64,000 bases of DNA from Acipenser ruthenus (GCF_902713425.1 NC_081211.1:17299936-17363935); one strand, 5' to 3'; shown: positions 1 through 10,900, numbered from the stretch's first letter. Numbers and translations are program-made. Notes: generated from the sequence alone by a model not told the origin.

Positions 1-1021
1 CGGGGCGTCCACAGCCCAACATGGAGGAGTCGGGGCGTCCACAGCCCAAAGGGAGGCAAGTCGGGGCTTCCACAGCCCTGGGACCCAAGCCACCAGCAGA
101 GGGAAAATGCCTGCTGGTTCAGTCCCAAGAGCCAGAAGGGGAGGAGTTACAGGCTCAACCCCCTGAAAATTTTTGGGGGGGAGAAGGGCAGGATGCTGGT
201 GTCCCCCAGCAGCCTCTCGCTATGCTGCTGAAGGCAGCACGGCGCGCACATGCCCAGCCGCCACAGCAGAGGGAGCCAGCACCGCCAGGAGCAGAGGAGC
301 AGGAGCTGCCTCTGCCTCCGCCACCACCACCGCAAGGAGCAGAGGAGCAGGAGCTGCCTCTGCCTCCGCCACCACCACCGCAAGGAGCAGAGGAGCAGGA
401 GCTGCCTCCGCCACCACCACCGCAAGGAGCAGAGGAGCAGGAGCTGCCTCTGCCTCCGCCACCACCACCGCAAGGAGCAGAGGAGCAGGAGCTGCCTCTG
501 CCTCCGCCACCACCACCGCAAGGAGCAGAGGAGCTGGAGCTGCCTCTGCCTCCACCACCGCCAGGAGCAGAGGAGCTGGAGCTGCCTCTGCCTCCACCAC
601 CGCCAGGAGCAGAGGAGCTGGAGCTGCCTCTGCTGCCCGTACCTCCGCAGGGAGTACGGTGGCCGGAGCCCCAGAAAGGGGAGCTGCCGGCCACGAAGAA
701 GGGGGATGAGGTCTGGAGACCACTTTCCCCAGCAGCAGTTTCGCTGCAGGAGTTCTTGTGGCCGGAGCCCCACAGGAGGGAGCTGCCGGCTATGAAGAAG
801 GGGGAGGTCGGGGGACCACCTGCCCCCGCAGCTTTTTCGCTGCAGGACGGGACCAGCATGCTGTCAGCCGTGCCACTACCGGCAGGGGAGCTGACAGCAT
901 GTCCAGCCATGGGCCCACTAAAGCCTCCCTTCCCAGCCCGAGACTTTGGCCTGGACTGCTGGGTATTTAAGGGGGGAGGTGGCCGTTGAGGCCATGTGTG
1001 CTGCGCACAAGGGGGGGTATA
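1..1021 (+). mobile_element. LTR retrotransposon fossil, 3' end of internal region
   Basis: This stretch ends in a purine run (about 1008-1017) directly before a sequence that starts with TG and has LTR features, so it reads as the 3' end of the internal part of an LTR element on the plus strand. It contains an open reading frame (21-989, 322 codons) rich in Pro, Glu, Gln and Leu with repeated GAEEQELPLPPPPP-like units. No known domain is recognisable, and the composition could be low-complexity drift. The 5' part of the element lies outside the window, so family (Gypsy-like is most likely) and age cannot be fixed. Confidence 0.6.
289..640 (+). repeat. Minisatellite coding a Pro/Glu-rich repeat
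   Basis: There are about eight tandem units of 36-45 bp, each containing GGAGCAGAGGAG followed by a run of CCTCTGCCTCC and CCACCACCACC. Unit length stays a multiple of three, so the frame of the surrounding reading frame is kept through the array. All six frames are open here because of composition, so openness alone is weak evidence of coding. Confidence 0.8.
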
Positions 1022-1640
1022 TGTGGCAAAGTGCCCCGCCCCTGTGTGCATTTGTGTGTTCTGTGTTGTGTATATGCGTGCGTATGTTAATGTTGGTGTA
1101 TAGATTGGTACACGGGATATAAACGGGTCTGTGTTTCACGTGTGTTTAAAGTGTATAATTATATTTAGGCACGAGGATGGCACATCACTTCACGTGCAGA
1201 TAAAATGTGTATAATGTGTGGCACGGGGTTGCACGTAATGAATTCACGTGCTGGGATTCAAGTGAGTAATTAATTAGTAATTGAATCCCAGCACAACAGT
1301 ATATATAGATGCACAGTTTCACTCAGTCGTGGTTAGGTGTTCGGAAGAGGAGAACGGGAGAGAGAGAGAGGAGAGTTAAGTTAAAGATCGTAAAAGTGAA
1401 GATAAGTGTGTGTACTCACCGTGTTTGTTTGTCTCCGAGCACCGTTTGTGTTTAGTGCGTTTTGTTTGTCTTTTTACTTTGGCGTATAGTGCCGTGTCCC
1501 GTGTTTTGTGCTATTTTCAACCCTTTTATTTGTTAATAAACGCTGAGTGCAGCCATTGCACTCAGCTCATCATCAACCACTGTCTTTGTTTTGAATTCCT
1601 GTCTGGTCTGACGCCACCCACTCTGGCCGTCTTTGTGACA
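1022..1640 (+). mobile_element. 3' LTR of the LTR retrotransposon fossil
   Basis: The segment starts TGTGGCAAAG and ends TTTGTGACA, which gives the TG...CA ends of an LTR, and it follows a polypurine run. Inside are a TATA-like ATATATAGA near 1301, an AATAAA signal at 1535-1540 and, just after it, a small hairpin (GAGTGCA...TGCACTC, 1544-1562). Immediately downstream (1641) lies Tx1-like LINE ORF1 sequence, so the element inserted into a LINE copy and is younger than that copy. The 5' LTR and target duplication are out of view. Confidence 0.75.
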
Positions 1641-1963
1641 AGCTGTTAGCAGACTTCTGGCTTACCGCGTCCAGGGGTATTCCCATGTGCTGGTGATGAT
1701 GGTGGTGCTGGAGTCTGGGTCTTGGATACTGTTGGTGGTGATGTGGACTGATCTTTGTTACTTGCTCCCTCTTCCTGCTCAGGCCTAGGCTTGTTCGTGT
1801 TTGCCTTGCTGGCTCTGGCCATGTTGGCATAGGAAGAGGGGCAGTCCTTAAACAGGTGCCCCTTCTTTCCACACAAATTGCACTGCCTCTCTTCTCTGCA
1901 GTGGCTGGTCTCGTGGGGGGCGCCGCAGTTCCTGCACTTGACTACAGTACATGCCTTTTATTA
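1641..1963 (-). pseudogene. Tx1-like LINE copy A: rearranged ORF1 fragment
   Basis: On the minus strand this matches ORF1 of the neighbouring LINE in two pieces. 1641-1688 corresponds to about 7189-7236 of copy B, and 1689-1954 to about 7976-8240, which includes two zinc-knuckle codons blocks. Roughly 740 bp between them is missing, with a 2-3 bp microhomology (TG/GTG) at the joint. At its other end the ORF1 sequence breaks off near 1954 and runs into a short spacer and U5/LINE 3'UTR sequence. It is a dead fragment and also the landing site of the LTR element. Confidence 0.85.
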
Positions 1964-2570
1964 TTTAGTAAAATACTCTTTTATTGAGATTTTACATTTT
2001 TTTACATTTACACCCATTCGTTTTTTCATTCACTTTACATTTCTTTTAAAGATGACATTCATGCATACAGACAGACATACATTTTGTTTTAAAAGCATTT
2101 AAAACACATTTAAAAACACCAAGACAACTGTGCTTTATACATGGTTAAAACAGACACAGATTAAAATCAACATGAAAAAAACCTGTGCTGCTTTAAAAGT
2201 GACTGGAAAAAAAGAACCATCTATAAAAAACCAGTGCTTGTGAGGGCCGGGGAGTGCTCTCTAAAAAAGTGAACATAAACCTAGATCTAAAACAGGGACA
2301 GGGGAAAAGGGACAGTGTATAAACAGTGAGTTAAAATTCTAAAATTTTAAAACACTTAAAATGTAACTTTTAATAGTTAACATTAAAAATCTTTTAGATA
2401 CAAAAAACAAAACAAAACAAAATAAAACATTCAAAATAAATCAAAAACAAGAGAGTCCATAAAACTGAAACAAAAAGACTACATAAAACCAGGGCACCGT
2501 TCAAAAACGGTCATGCCAGCTAAAAGGGGCGGAATGCTGGCATGACAAAATAAATAAAAGGCTTAGCGGT
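1964..2570 (-). mobile_element. Solo LINE 3'UTR block with a 10-nt U5 tag
   Basis: 1974-2570 is an almost complete copy of the LINE 3'UTR without any ORF2. It ends at TACTCTTTTATTGAG next to TTTAGTAAAA (1964-1973), which is U5 loop I sequence on the minus strand. Its upstream edge is the near-palindrome at 2571-2596. It carries the variant CTTTTAGATAC typical of the solo blocks (called type B here), whereas the 3'UTRs attached to ORF2 have CTTAAAGATAC (type A). Confidence 0.8.
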
Positions 2571-2807
2571 GTATAGTACAACCGGTTCTACTATACATAC
2601 ACAACTAAGACACCCACTTTCTTAGTGTGATCAAGAAGACTGCAGTCTGTAACAAATGTTACTTTGAATAGCACGCCCATTTATCATACCAACACTACAC
2701 ACTGCAATTCTATTATTTTACAACACAAGGAAGCCCCGCCAAAGCAGGGCATCAAAAAATTAGTTGAAACTCATAAATGTTCCTCTCCACGGAAATCTTT
2801 AGTAAAA
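2571..2807 (-). pseudogene. U5 snRNA 3' half plus U5 3' flank
   Basis: 2731-2807 equals nt 40-116 of the intact U5 at 31611-31726, including the Sm site and terminal stem. It is followed on the minus strand by the same 3' flank and the near-palindrome 2571-2596. The 5' 39 nt of U5 are missing because the LINE 3' end joins here. Confidence 0.9.
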
Positions 2808-3443
2808 TACTCTTTTATTGAGATTTTACATTTTTTTACATTTACACCCATTCGTTTTTTCATTCATTTTACATTTCTTTTAAAGATGACATTCATGCAT
2901 ACAGACATACATTTTGTTTTAAAAGCATTTAAAATACATTTAAAAACACCAAGACAATTGTGCTTTGTACATGGTTAAAACAGACACAGATTAAAATCAA
3001 CATGAAAAAAACCTGTGCTGTTTTAAAAGTGACTGGAAAAAAAGAACCATCTATAAAAAACCAGTGCTTGTGAGGGCCGGGGAGTGCTCTCTAAAAAAGT
3101 GAACATAAACCTAGATCTAAAACAGGGACAGGGGAAAAGGGACAGTGTATAAACAGTGAGTTAAAATTCTAAAATTTTAAAACACTTAAAATGTAACTTT
3201 TAATAGTTTACATTAAAAATCTTAAAGATACATAAAACAAAACAAAACAAAATCAAATAAAACATTCAAATTAAATCAAAGGTCCATAAAACTGAAACAA
3301 AAAGACTACATAAAACCAGGGCACCGTTGAAAAACGGTCATGCCAGCTAAAAAGGGCGGAATGCTGGCATGACAAAATAAATAAAAGGCTTAGCGGTGCC
3401 CCGTAGTCCCGCTCCTAGGAGCTAGCGGTTCCAGTTTTTTCCT

Positions 3444-6400
3444 TTATTCCATCTTCACGTCCTGAAGTCCGGCGATCCTCCACTCCGCGCAGGCCTTGTC
3501 CTTCCCGAGGGTCCGGATGTCCAGAATTACAAAGTCCTTGATAAGAGTTTGTGCCCTTCTGGTCGTGGTGATAGTGTCTAGCTCCTGCTTGTGATAGACA
3601 CAGACGTTACGGCCCTCCCACAGGATCTGCTTGACAACATTGATGACACGCCAAACGCACTTAGCTGTGCTGGTAGTGATTCCTCCCGCAGGCCCATAGA
3701 GCACAGTCTCAGCGGTCATCTTGGCCGTGTCAGCAAACCTGTTTAGGAAGACAGAGACAGAGAGCCAGACACTGCCAGCCACATCACACTCCCAGAAGAT
3801 ATGGGCTGGTGTTTCTCTCTTGCGGCACTTTGCATAGGGGCATGTTTCTACTTGGGCTAGTCCCCTCCTGAACATGAACGCTCGAGTGGGGAGTGCACTG
3901 TGGACGGTGTTCCATGCTATATCCTTCTGGACATTACTGAGGCAGCTGTGAGACACATTCTCCCAGATTTTTTGGCTTTGGGTGAGGGAGAAAGTAGCTA
4001 CTTTTTCAATTTCCTGGGAACCGGCAAGATATTTAGTTACAGCCTTGTATTCCCAGGAGGCCAATTTTGCTTTATCTAAGCCCAATTTATATATAGTGTC
4101 CCTTAAGGTTCTATAATACAATGGGGGGTCCCAGGAGTACGGCACGGTGTTATCAATAGTGCAGAGGCCCAAGGCCCTGAGACAGGTGGCAAAATAGAAA
4201 CGATTCATGTAACATACCTTCCTGTCCAGGGCCTGGATGTTCTTGATAGTTTGCGTGAGCCCCTGCACTCGGGTGAGCTGCACAACGTCCGGGACCCCCT
4301 TACCTCCCTTCTTGTCGGCTTTACTCAGAGTGGCTCGCTTTACCCTCTCCATCTTGCTGCCCCAGATAAAGCGGTGGATAATGCGGTCCACCACTTTTTT
4401 GGTGGTCCTGTCTGGGGGAAAGATTTTTCCTACATAAGAGAGGATGGGGAACAGTATAGACTTGGTTATTAATACTCTACCCGTCATTGTTAAGGATCTT
4501 GTGCTCCATCCGCCAATCTTTTTACGGACCTGGTTAATGGCCGCCGTCCAGCTCTGGGCCCCCGAGCTATTGTTCTCGAAAATGAGGCCCAGAATCTTGA
4601 TTTTGTCCTTTTTGACAGGGTACATGTCCGACAGTTCCCTATCTACCTGCCAATTTTTAGACACGTAGACTTCGCTCTTGGACTTATTAATCACTGCCCC
4701 GGTCGCCGTGCAGTACTTCTCAAGGATATTACTAATCCGAGGTACCGACGATGTGTTGGTGCAAATGAGTGACACATCGTCCATATATGCTGTTGTTTTG
4801 ACCTGGACCCCGTTGGATCCAGGCAGCTGGAAACCAGTTATATTGGTATCCCTACGAATTGCCTGCAGGAGGGGTTCAATGCACACGACATATAGCAGTG
4901 GGGATAGTGGGCAACCCTGTCTGACCCCTGACTGGATAGATATTTTACCAGTCAGGTGCCTGTTCACCAAGACTCGGGTACTAATGTTTGTATATATGGT
5001 TTTAACCCACTCCCTAAGTCCAGGAGCGAATTTCATCTGGTCCATCACTTTGTACATATATTCATGGCTTACCCTATCGAACGCCTTCTCCTGGTCAAGG
5101 TTGAACAGGCAGAGGGGATGGTTCCGTTCTCTAGAATAAGCCAGAATGTCCCTTGTTAACATTAAAATATCCGTGATGGACCTCCCTGGGACGCCACAAG
5201 CCTGGTCAGGGCCAATGACCAAAGGGAGGTGTACTTGTAGCCGGAGCATCAGAGCTTTGGCTAGTATCTTGTAATCCACGCAAAGGAGGCTGATCGGGCG
5301 CCAATTCCGTAGATCTTTAACTTCCCCTTTCTTATGAAGGAGAGTAATTACACTCTCCCGCATAGAAGGGCCCAACCGCTTCTCCCTGTAGACCGCTCTG
5401 TAGACCTCCGCTAAATGGACTTTTAGCGTGTCCCAAAAAAGATGGTAATACTCACCCGGGATGCCATCTGGACCTGGCGTCTTACCGGTGTTCATGGTCT
5501 TAACCGCCTGGGTGAGCTCCTCCAGCGTGAGTTCTGGGTCCTTCTCCTCCTCCTCCTCGTCCCGCACTGAGTCAGGCTCCAACTGGCTCAGGAACCACTC
5601 TATCAGGGTGTCATCTGTAGCTTTGATGTTATACAGGTCCCTATAGAAGTTCTCTACCACTTTTTTCACTCCCTCACTATCCTCTACTATCCTCCCCCTG
5701 CTGTCGAGCATGGAGGACATCAAGTGCCGCTTCTCCCTCGTTTTCTGGAAGAAGAAGCGAGTACACTTTTCGTCTTCCTCCATTTTTTGCACTTTTGCAT
5801 TGTGCATGACCTTTCGTTGTTCCTCCCTACAAAGCACTGAAAGATCTAGCTTGGTCTGGGCTATCTCGTCGCTTACAGGGAACCCCCGAAGCTGAAGCAG
5901 GCTCAGACGCTGGAGGGCAGCATTCAGGTATTTATATTTGGCCCTCCTTTCTTTTGCTTTCCTCTTGCCTGCTGCTATGAAATAACCCTTAGTTCTCATT
6001 TTGACCATCTCCCACCACTCTATAGGGGAGTTGAATAGGTCACGCAAAGTGGTCCACTCAACAAGCCTGCTCTTATAGGCTGCAGCTATGGAGGGGTCAT
6101 CGAGTAAGGAGGTGTTTAATTTCCAGACCCCTGACCCCATCTGGGAGGTCTGAGGGACCTGCAATGTTACCTGCAGGAGCCTATGGTCAGAGAAGAAGAC
6201 GGCCTGGGTGTCTACTGCCGTCTTCGTAAGGGAGCTGGTATGCAGGACGAGATCTATACGGGAGAAGGAGGTCCCAGATGAGCTCACCCAGGTAAAGGGA
6301 GGCACCAGGTCCTTACCTGCATCACACAGGGAGAAATCAGATATTACGGAGGACAAAACTCTACTAGAGCGGTCGTTGCGTGGCCTGCTCCGGTCTACGT

Positions 6401-6887
6401 CCCTCAGAGCACAATTGAAGTCACCTGACACGATGACGGGTACGTTCCCCAGCAGGAGTGGACGCAGCTGTGGAAAAAATTGAACTCTTTCGTTTTGGTT
6501 AGTGGGTGCGTAGACATTGACCAGTCTGAGGGGAGTGTTGTTGTATGTCACATCCACGCTCAGAATTCTACCAGGTTCTACCTCCCTGCTGCTGCGGGAG
6601 GTAATAAATGGGTTTTTAAACAGGATACCTACTCCGTCGGCTCTGGCTATGTTGGAGCCCGACCAGAAGGAGTCCCCCAGGGTCCAACTCTCCTTCAGGT
6701 CCCTATAATCAGGGCTCGACGAAATACCACACTCCTGCAGAAAGATGAGATCTGCTTTCAAGTTAGCTAGATAGTTTAGTACATCAAATCTTTTTTGTGT
6801 CTCCCTGATGCTCCTGACATTAACAGACACACATATCAGGGCCATCAGGGTAGCTAACAAGAAAAGGAGTCGCTGCGTCCACCCCAT
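3444..6887 (-). CDS. LINE ORF2 (endonuclease-reverse transcriptase), copy B
   Basis: This is an intact 1147-aa ORF2. An AP-type endonuclease fills the N-terminal 240 residues, reverse transcriptase lies around residues 440-760, and a C-terminal zinc-knuckle-like motif lies near 1016-1034. The start codon at 6887 lies 5 nt past the ORF1 stop. The protein is identical in motifs to copy E, where the residues are listed. No stop or frameshift is present. Confidence 0.93.
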   Translation of the reverse strand: MGWTQRLLFLLATLMALICVSVNVRSIRETQKRFDVLNYLANLKADLIFLQECGISSSPDYRDLKESWTLGDSFWSGSNIARADGVGILFKNPFITSRSSREVEPGRILSVDVTYNNTPLRLVNVYAPTNQNERVQFFPQLRPLLLGNVPVIVSGDFNCALRDVDRSRPRNDRSSRVLSSVISDFSLCDAGKDLVPPFTWVSSSGTSFSRIDLVLHTSSLTKTAVDTQAVFFSDHRLLQVTLQVPQTSQMGSGVWKLNTSLLDDPSIAAAYKSRLVEWTTLRDLFNSPIEWWEMVKMRTKGYFIAAGKRKAKERRAKYKYLNAALQRLSLLQLRGFPVSDEIAQTKLDLSVLCREEQRKVMHNAKVQKMEEDEKCTRFFFQKTREKRHLMSSMLDSRGRIVEDSEGVKKVVENFYRDLYNIKATDDTLIEWFLSQLEPDSVRDEEEEEKDPELTLEELTQAVKTMNTGKTPGPDGIPGEYYHLFWDTLKVHLAEVYRAVYREKRLGPSMRESVITLLHKKGEVKDLRNWRPISLLCVDYKILAKALMLRLQVHLPLVIGPDQACGVPGRSITDILMLTRDILAYSRERNHPLCLFNLDQEKAFDRVSHEYMYKVMDQMKFAPGLREWVKTIYTNISTRVLVNRHLTGKISIQSGVRQGCPLSPLLYVVCIEPLLQAIRRDTNITGFQLPGSNGVQVKTTAYMDDVSLICTNTSSVPRISNILEKYCTATGAVINKSKSEVYVSKNWQVDRELSDMYPVKKDKIKILGLIFENNSSGAQSWTAAINQVRKKIGGWSTRSLTMTGRVLITKSILFPILSYVGKIFPPDRTTKKVVDRIIHRFIWGSKMERVKRATLSKADKKGGKGVPDVVQLTRVQGLTQTIKNIQALDRKVCYMNRFYFATCLRALGLCTIDNTVPYSWDPPLYYRTLRDTIYKLGLDKAKLASWEYKAVTKYLAGSQEIEKVATFSLTQSQKIWENVSHSCLSNVQKDIAWNTVHSALPTRAFMFRRGLAQVETCPYAKCRKRETPAHIFWECDVAGSVWLSVSVFLNRFADTAKMTAETVLYGPAGGITTSTAKCVWRVINVVKQILWEGRNVCVYHKQELDTITTTRRAQTLIKDFVILDIRTLGKDKACAEWRIAGLQDVKME

Positions 6888-6892
6888 AGCGA

Positions 6893-8839
6893 CTATGATT
6901 GGGAGGTCGGGACACTCTTCCTACTCTTAGCTCTACGCTTGCTTCGAGGGGGCTTGGGCTTATTTGCAACTCCCATCACCCCTGAGAAGGTACTCACTGC
7001 TGCCTCGTCCAAGAAGGCACCGTCTTTATATGCACAGTACGTGGAGTTGTTGGGGCTATTCAACTCCCCACAAGGTAAGTCTGGTGGAACTTGCTCAGGG
7101 CCCCTCGGAACGTGTGGGTCAGCTTTGTCCTGGGGGGGGGTTATGACAGACAGCATTCTTTGGCTGTTACCGTCTGTTGAATTGGAGCTGTTAGCAGACT
7201 TCTGGCTTACCGCGTCCAGGGGTATTCCCATGTCCTCCAGTGCTGTATCTAGGAGGACCTCTAGGGGGCCCCTGGTTTTGCCCATACAAGGGAGGGGGTC
7301 AAGGATGCTTTGAAGGGAGGCCCTTCGCTTGAAGAGGGTCATTGCTACCGAGGTACTGCTGGTCAGGGAAGGTGTTGACCCCGACCTCTCCCTCGGTGCA
7401 TTAGTGAACACCTCTTCTGCGAGGTGTGCTAGGGTTTGTGCCAACGACTGGGAAGGCTGGCTGGGGATGCCCTGGCTGGCTGCTACCTGCCCACTAGGCG
7501 GCAGTGTAGCCGTCCCACTCGCCTCCGTCTCTGCCTGCGAGGGCAAGACTGGGGACTTTGTGTGGACATTAGCTGGTTTTGGATCTATGGGGGCCACCTG
7601 CAACTTGCTGTCTTTGATCCTGATCTTCTTTCTTTTCCCCCCCTCGTCTCTACCCTTTCTTTTCCCCACCCTCTGCTGGTTCTTCACTCCCTTCCCCTCC
7701 TTCTCACTCTCACTTTCACTGTCGCTTTCGCTTTCCTCCCCCACGGACTCAATCCTTATGGCGTCATAACGAGAGCCGAGGGGGAGTGCTGGTGCTGAGA
7801 GGGCCCTACTCAGGGGGGGGCCGCTGCTGGGTCCGGGCTCCCTCCCTGCCTCGTGTTCTGCATCAGAGGAGCTACTGGAGGAGCTAGTGGAGTAGCTGTT
7901 GTACTCTCTCTCTGGGCTGGGGGAAGGGGTCCTCGTAAAACGGGACATGTCTCGGGGGCGGGGGGGTGAGGGGGGTGCTGGTGATGATGGTGGTGCTGGA
8001 GTCTGGGTCTTGGATACTGTTGGTGGTGATGTGGACTGATCTTTGTTACTTGCTCCCTCTTCCTGCTCAGGCCTAGGCTTGTTCGTATTTGCCTTGCTGG
8101 CTCTGGCCATGTTGGCATAGGAAGAGGGGCAGTCCTTAAACAGGTGCCCCTTCTTTCCACACAAATTGCACTGCCTCTCTTCTCTGCAGTGGCTGGTCTC
8201 GTGGGGGGCGCCGCAGTTCCTGCACTTGACTACAGTACATGCGGCCGCCAGGTGTCCTAATTCCCCACATTTCCTGCAGAGTTTTGGCATCCCATTATAG
8301 AATACCAGCCCTCTGTTGGGCCCTAACACTATGGAGTTTGGAATGTGGCGGACGCCTCCAATGCCCGATGGATCAACATTAAGGCGTACCAGCCACTTTC
8401 TGGCTCCTGTCCAAACCCCATCTTCATCTGTAATTTTCCTCCCTTCTGATGACACCCTCCCATAGCGGTTAAGCCATGTTGTAATATCATAGTCGCTAAC
8501 AGCCTCATTGAAAAATTGGACAGTAACAACTTTCATTTCTCTGTCTGTCAGTGCATCCACACAAAATTCTTTGTATGGAGCGAGATATTTATTCTCCCCC
8601 CAAAAGGACCACATTTCTTGTAACTTTTGGGGGTTCCTAAAACTGACCTCAAACACTTCCTTAAGCCCTGGCAATTTCACCAAACAATTCAAGTCAGAAG
8701 GGGAAAAACCCATACCCCTCTGAAGAATGGTCCGGCTGAACTCCAGTCTCGTCAGTCCTGGTTCCGTTTCCTCTTGCTGGGTCCTTGTGAAGCGCACCGC
8801 ATTGTGCCTCCTAGTCTCCTGGGTTGGCCGGAACGCCAT
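6893..8839 (-). CDS. LINE ORF1 (zinc-knuckle RNA-binding protein), copy B
   Basis: This is an intact 648-aa ORF1 with three CCHC knuckles near residues 187-240, a Ser/Pro-rich middle, an acidic ESESDSESES tract and a basic KRKK cluster. Its product should package LINE RNA. It matches copy E residue for residue except for scattered changes. The ORF ends 5 nt before the ORF2 start. Confidence 0.92.
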   Translation of the reverse strand: MAFRPTQETRRHNAVRFTRTQQEETEPGLTRLEFSRTILQRGMGFSPSDLNCLVKLPGLKEVFEVSFRNPQKLQEMWSFWGENKYLAPYKEFCVDALTDREMKVVTVQFFNEAVSDYDITTWLNRYGRVSSEGRKITDEDGVWTGARKWLVRLNVDPSGIGGVRHIPNSIVLGPNRGLVFYNGMPKLCRKCGELGHLAAACTVVKCRNCGAPHETSHCREERQCNLCGKKGHLFKDCPSSYANMARASKANTNKPRPEQEEGASNKDQSTSPPTVSKTQTPAPPSSPAPPSPPRPRDMSRFTRTPSPSPEREYNSYSTSSSSSSSDAEHEAGREPGPSSGPPLSRALSAPALPLGSRYDAIRIESVGEESESDSESESEKEGKGVKNQQRVGKRKGRDEGGKRKKIRIKDSKLQVAPIDPKPANVHTKSPVLPSQAETEASGTATLPPSGQVAASQGIPSQPSQSLAQTLAHLAEEVFTNAPRERSGSTPSLTSSTSVAMTLFKRRASLQSILDPLPCMGKTRGPLEVLLDTALEDMGIPLDAVSQKSANSSNSTDGNSQRMLSVITPPQDKADPHVPRGPEQVPPDLPCGELNSPNNSTYCAYKDGAFLDEAAVSTFSGVMGVANKPKPPRSKRRAKSRKSVPTSQS

Positions 8840-9544
8840 CCTTCAGCTGGCTCCTCCGATTGGGGTGGGAGAAGCCTCTGGACGTCCGGGTTGTCTCTCT
8901 CTACGGAAAAGAAACAACGTAAGCAGCAAATCTGGGCAGTTGAAGGAACTATTACTTTAGTCCCTGAGGAGATGGTCGCCTCGCAAGAGGGACCCCCTCC
9001 CCAGGTGAACGGTGTCCTTCCCTGGCGGAGTAGGGGGCGCTGCTTGGCACCGAGACCACGTAGGAAGAATCGTGGCTGTGACGCCTCCTCGGGGTCCGGG
9101 GCCGCCCTCTGCTCCTCCCAGATGGCGCCCTCTGCTGGGCGCCTGCTGCTCTCTCGGTCTGGATCTCGATTACAATCAAGGGCTGGGGATGAGGTCGTCT
9201 AGGTCATCAAAGGGTCCTCAAAGGTCGTCTGGATGGTAGGTCCTCCTTCTCTCTAACTCCAGGAACGTCTGGAAAGCCTGAAAAAGAAAAAAACTGGAAC
9301 CGCCTGAAAAAGAAAAAACTGCTCTCAACAGTCAACAAAATCTTGAAAGACCCTCGGCCTGGATTGGGCAAGCCAAAACCAGACTGAGCATTAGTCTTCC
9401 AAAAAGTTGCCGAGCTGAAGAAAGCCAGTCAAAAATAAAAAAAATTCTGTTCCTCCTCACCCGAACAAACCTCTCACAGACCCTCGGAGGGAGCGGGCAA
9501 TGCCACTACCCTCTAAGCCTTAGTCTTAGAAAGATTTATTCGAA

Positions 9545-10265
9545 CTGAAGAGAAACCAGAGACCTGAAGACAACTGTGCTTTATACATGGTTAAAACAGA
9601 CACAGATTAAAATCGACATGAAAAAAACCTGTGCTGCTTTAAAAGTGACTGGAAAAAAAGAACCATCTATAAAAAACCAGTGCTTGTGAGGGCCGGGGAG
9701 TGCTCTCTAAAAAAGTTCAAAAGTGAACATAAAACTATAGATCTAAAACAGGGACAGGGGAAAAGGGACAGTGTATAAAACAGTGAGTTAAAATTCTAAA
9801 ATTTTAAAACACTTAAAATGTAACTTTTAATAGTTGACATTAAAAATCTTTTAGATACGTAAATACAAAACAAAACCAAATAAAACATTCAAAATAAATC
9901 AAAAACAAGAGAGTCCATAAAACTGAAACAAAAAGACTACATAAAACCAGGGCACCGTTCAAAAACGGTCATGCCAGCTAAAAGGGGCGGAATGCTGGCA
10001 TGACAAAATAAATAAAAGGCTTAGCGGTGTATAGTACAACCGGTTCTACTATACATACACAACTAAGACACCCACTTTCTTAGTGTGATCAAGAAGACTG
10101 CAGTCTGTAACAAATGTTACTTTGAATAGCACGCCCATTTATCATACCAACACTACACACTGCAATTCTATTATTTTACAACACAAGGAAGCCCCGCCAA
10201 AGCAGGGCATCAAAAAATTAGTTGAAACTCATAAATGTTCCTCTCCACGGAAATCTTTAGTAAAA
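9545..10265 (-). mobile_element. Chimeric spacer: U5 5' tag, truncated LINE 3'UTR, U5 3' half
   Basis: Reading minus-strand, from 10265: U5 nt 40-116 (10189-10265), U5 3' flank, near-palindrome (10029-10054), type B LINE 3'UTR (about 10028-9567) that stops early at AGTTGTCTT, then 17 nt of U5 5' sequence leading into copy B. The same spacer separates copies C and D, so it belongs to the 7.46-kb repeat unit. Confidence 0.85.
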
Positions 10266-10900
10266 TACTCTTTTATTGAGATTTTACATTTTTTACATTT
10301 ACACCCATTCGTTTTTTCATTCATTTTACATTTCTTTTAAAGATGACATTCATGCATACAGACATACATTTTGTTTTAAAAGCATTTAAAATACATTTAA
10401 AAACACCAAGACAATTGTGCTTTGTACATGGTTAAAACAGACACAGATTAAAATCAACATGAAAAAAACCTGTGCTGTTTTAAAAGTGACTGGAAAAAAA
10501 GAACCATCTATAAAAAACCAGTGCTTGTGAGGGCCGGGGAGTGCTCTCTAAAAAAGTGAACATAAACCTAGATCTAAAACAGGGACAGGGGAAAAGGGAC
10601 AGTGTATAAACAGTGAGTTAAAATTCTAAAATTTTAAAACACTTAAAATGTAACTTTTAATAGTTTACATTAAAAATCTTAAAGATACATAAAACAAAAC
10701 AAAACAAAATCAAATAAAACATTCAAATTAAATCAAAGGTCCATAAAACTGAAACAAAAAGACTACATAAAACCAGGGCACCGTTGAAAAACGGTCATGC
10801 CAGCTAAAAAGGGCGGAATGCTGGCATGACAAAATAAATAAAAGGCTTAGCGGTGCCCCGTAGTCCCGCTCCTAGGAGCTAGCGGTTCCAGTTTTTTCCT

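Larger units (their letters stand above)
2808..9544 (-). mobile_element. Full-length U5-targeted Tx1-like LINE, copy B
   Basis: On the minus strand the order is 5'UTR (9544-8840), ORF1, ORF2, then 3'UTR (3443-2808). The 3' end joins U5 loop I at 2807/2808. At the 5' end 17 nt identical to U5 nt 4-20 (9545-9561, reading CTCTGG...CTTCAG) precede the LINE, but the U5 promoter is absent; upstream lies another LINE 3'UTR block. Both ORFs are open end to end, so the copy may be competent. It differs from the other copies by only a few residues, which implies very recent amplification or duplication. Confidence 0.93.

Noticed and set aside
147-1051. Several long overlapping open frames on both strands at the window start
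   Set aside because: The repeat unit length is a multiple of three and the DNA is GC-rich, so all frames stay open. Only the plus-strand frame next to the LTR was noted, and without a function.
2664-2978. Plus-strand frame recurring in many places (starting MNSTPIYHTN)
   Set aside because: It is the antisense of U5 3' flank, U5 3' half and LINE 3'UTR, so it is not a protein gene.
6893-8839. Open frames on the strand opposite the LINE ORFs
   Set aside because: They recur identically in every copy and mirror ORF1/ORF2 codons; they show no motifs of their own.
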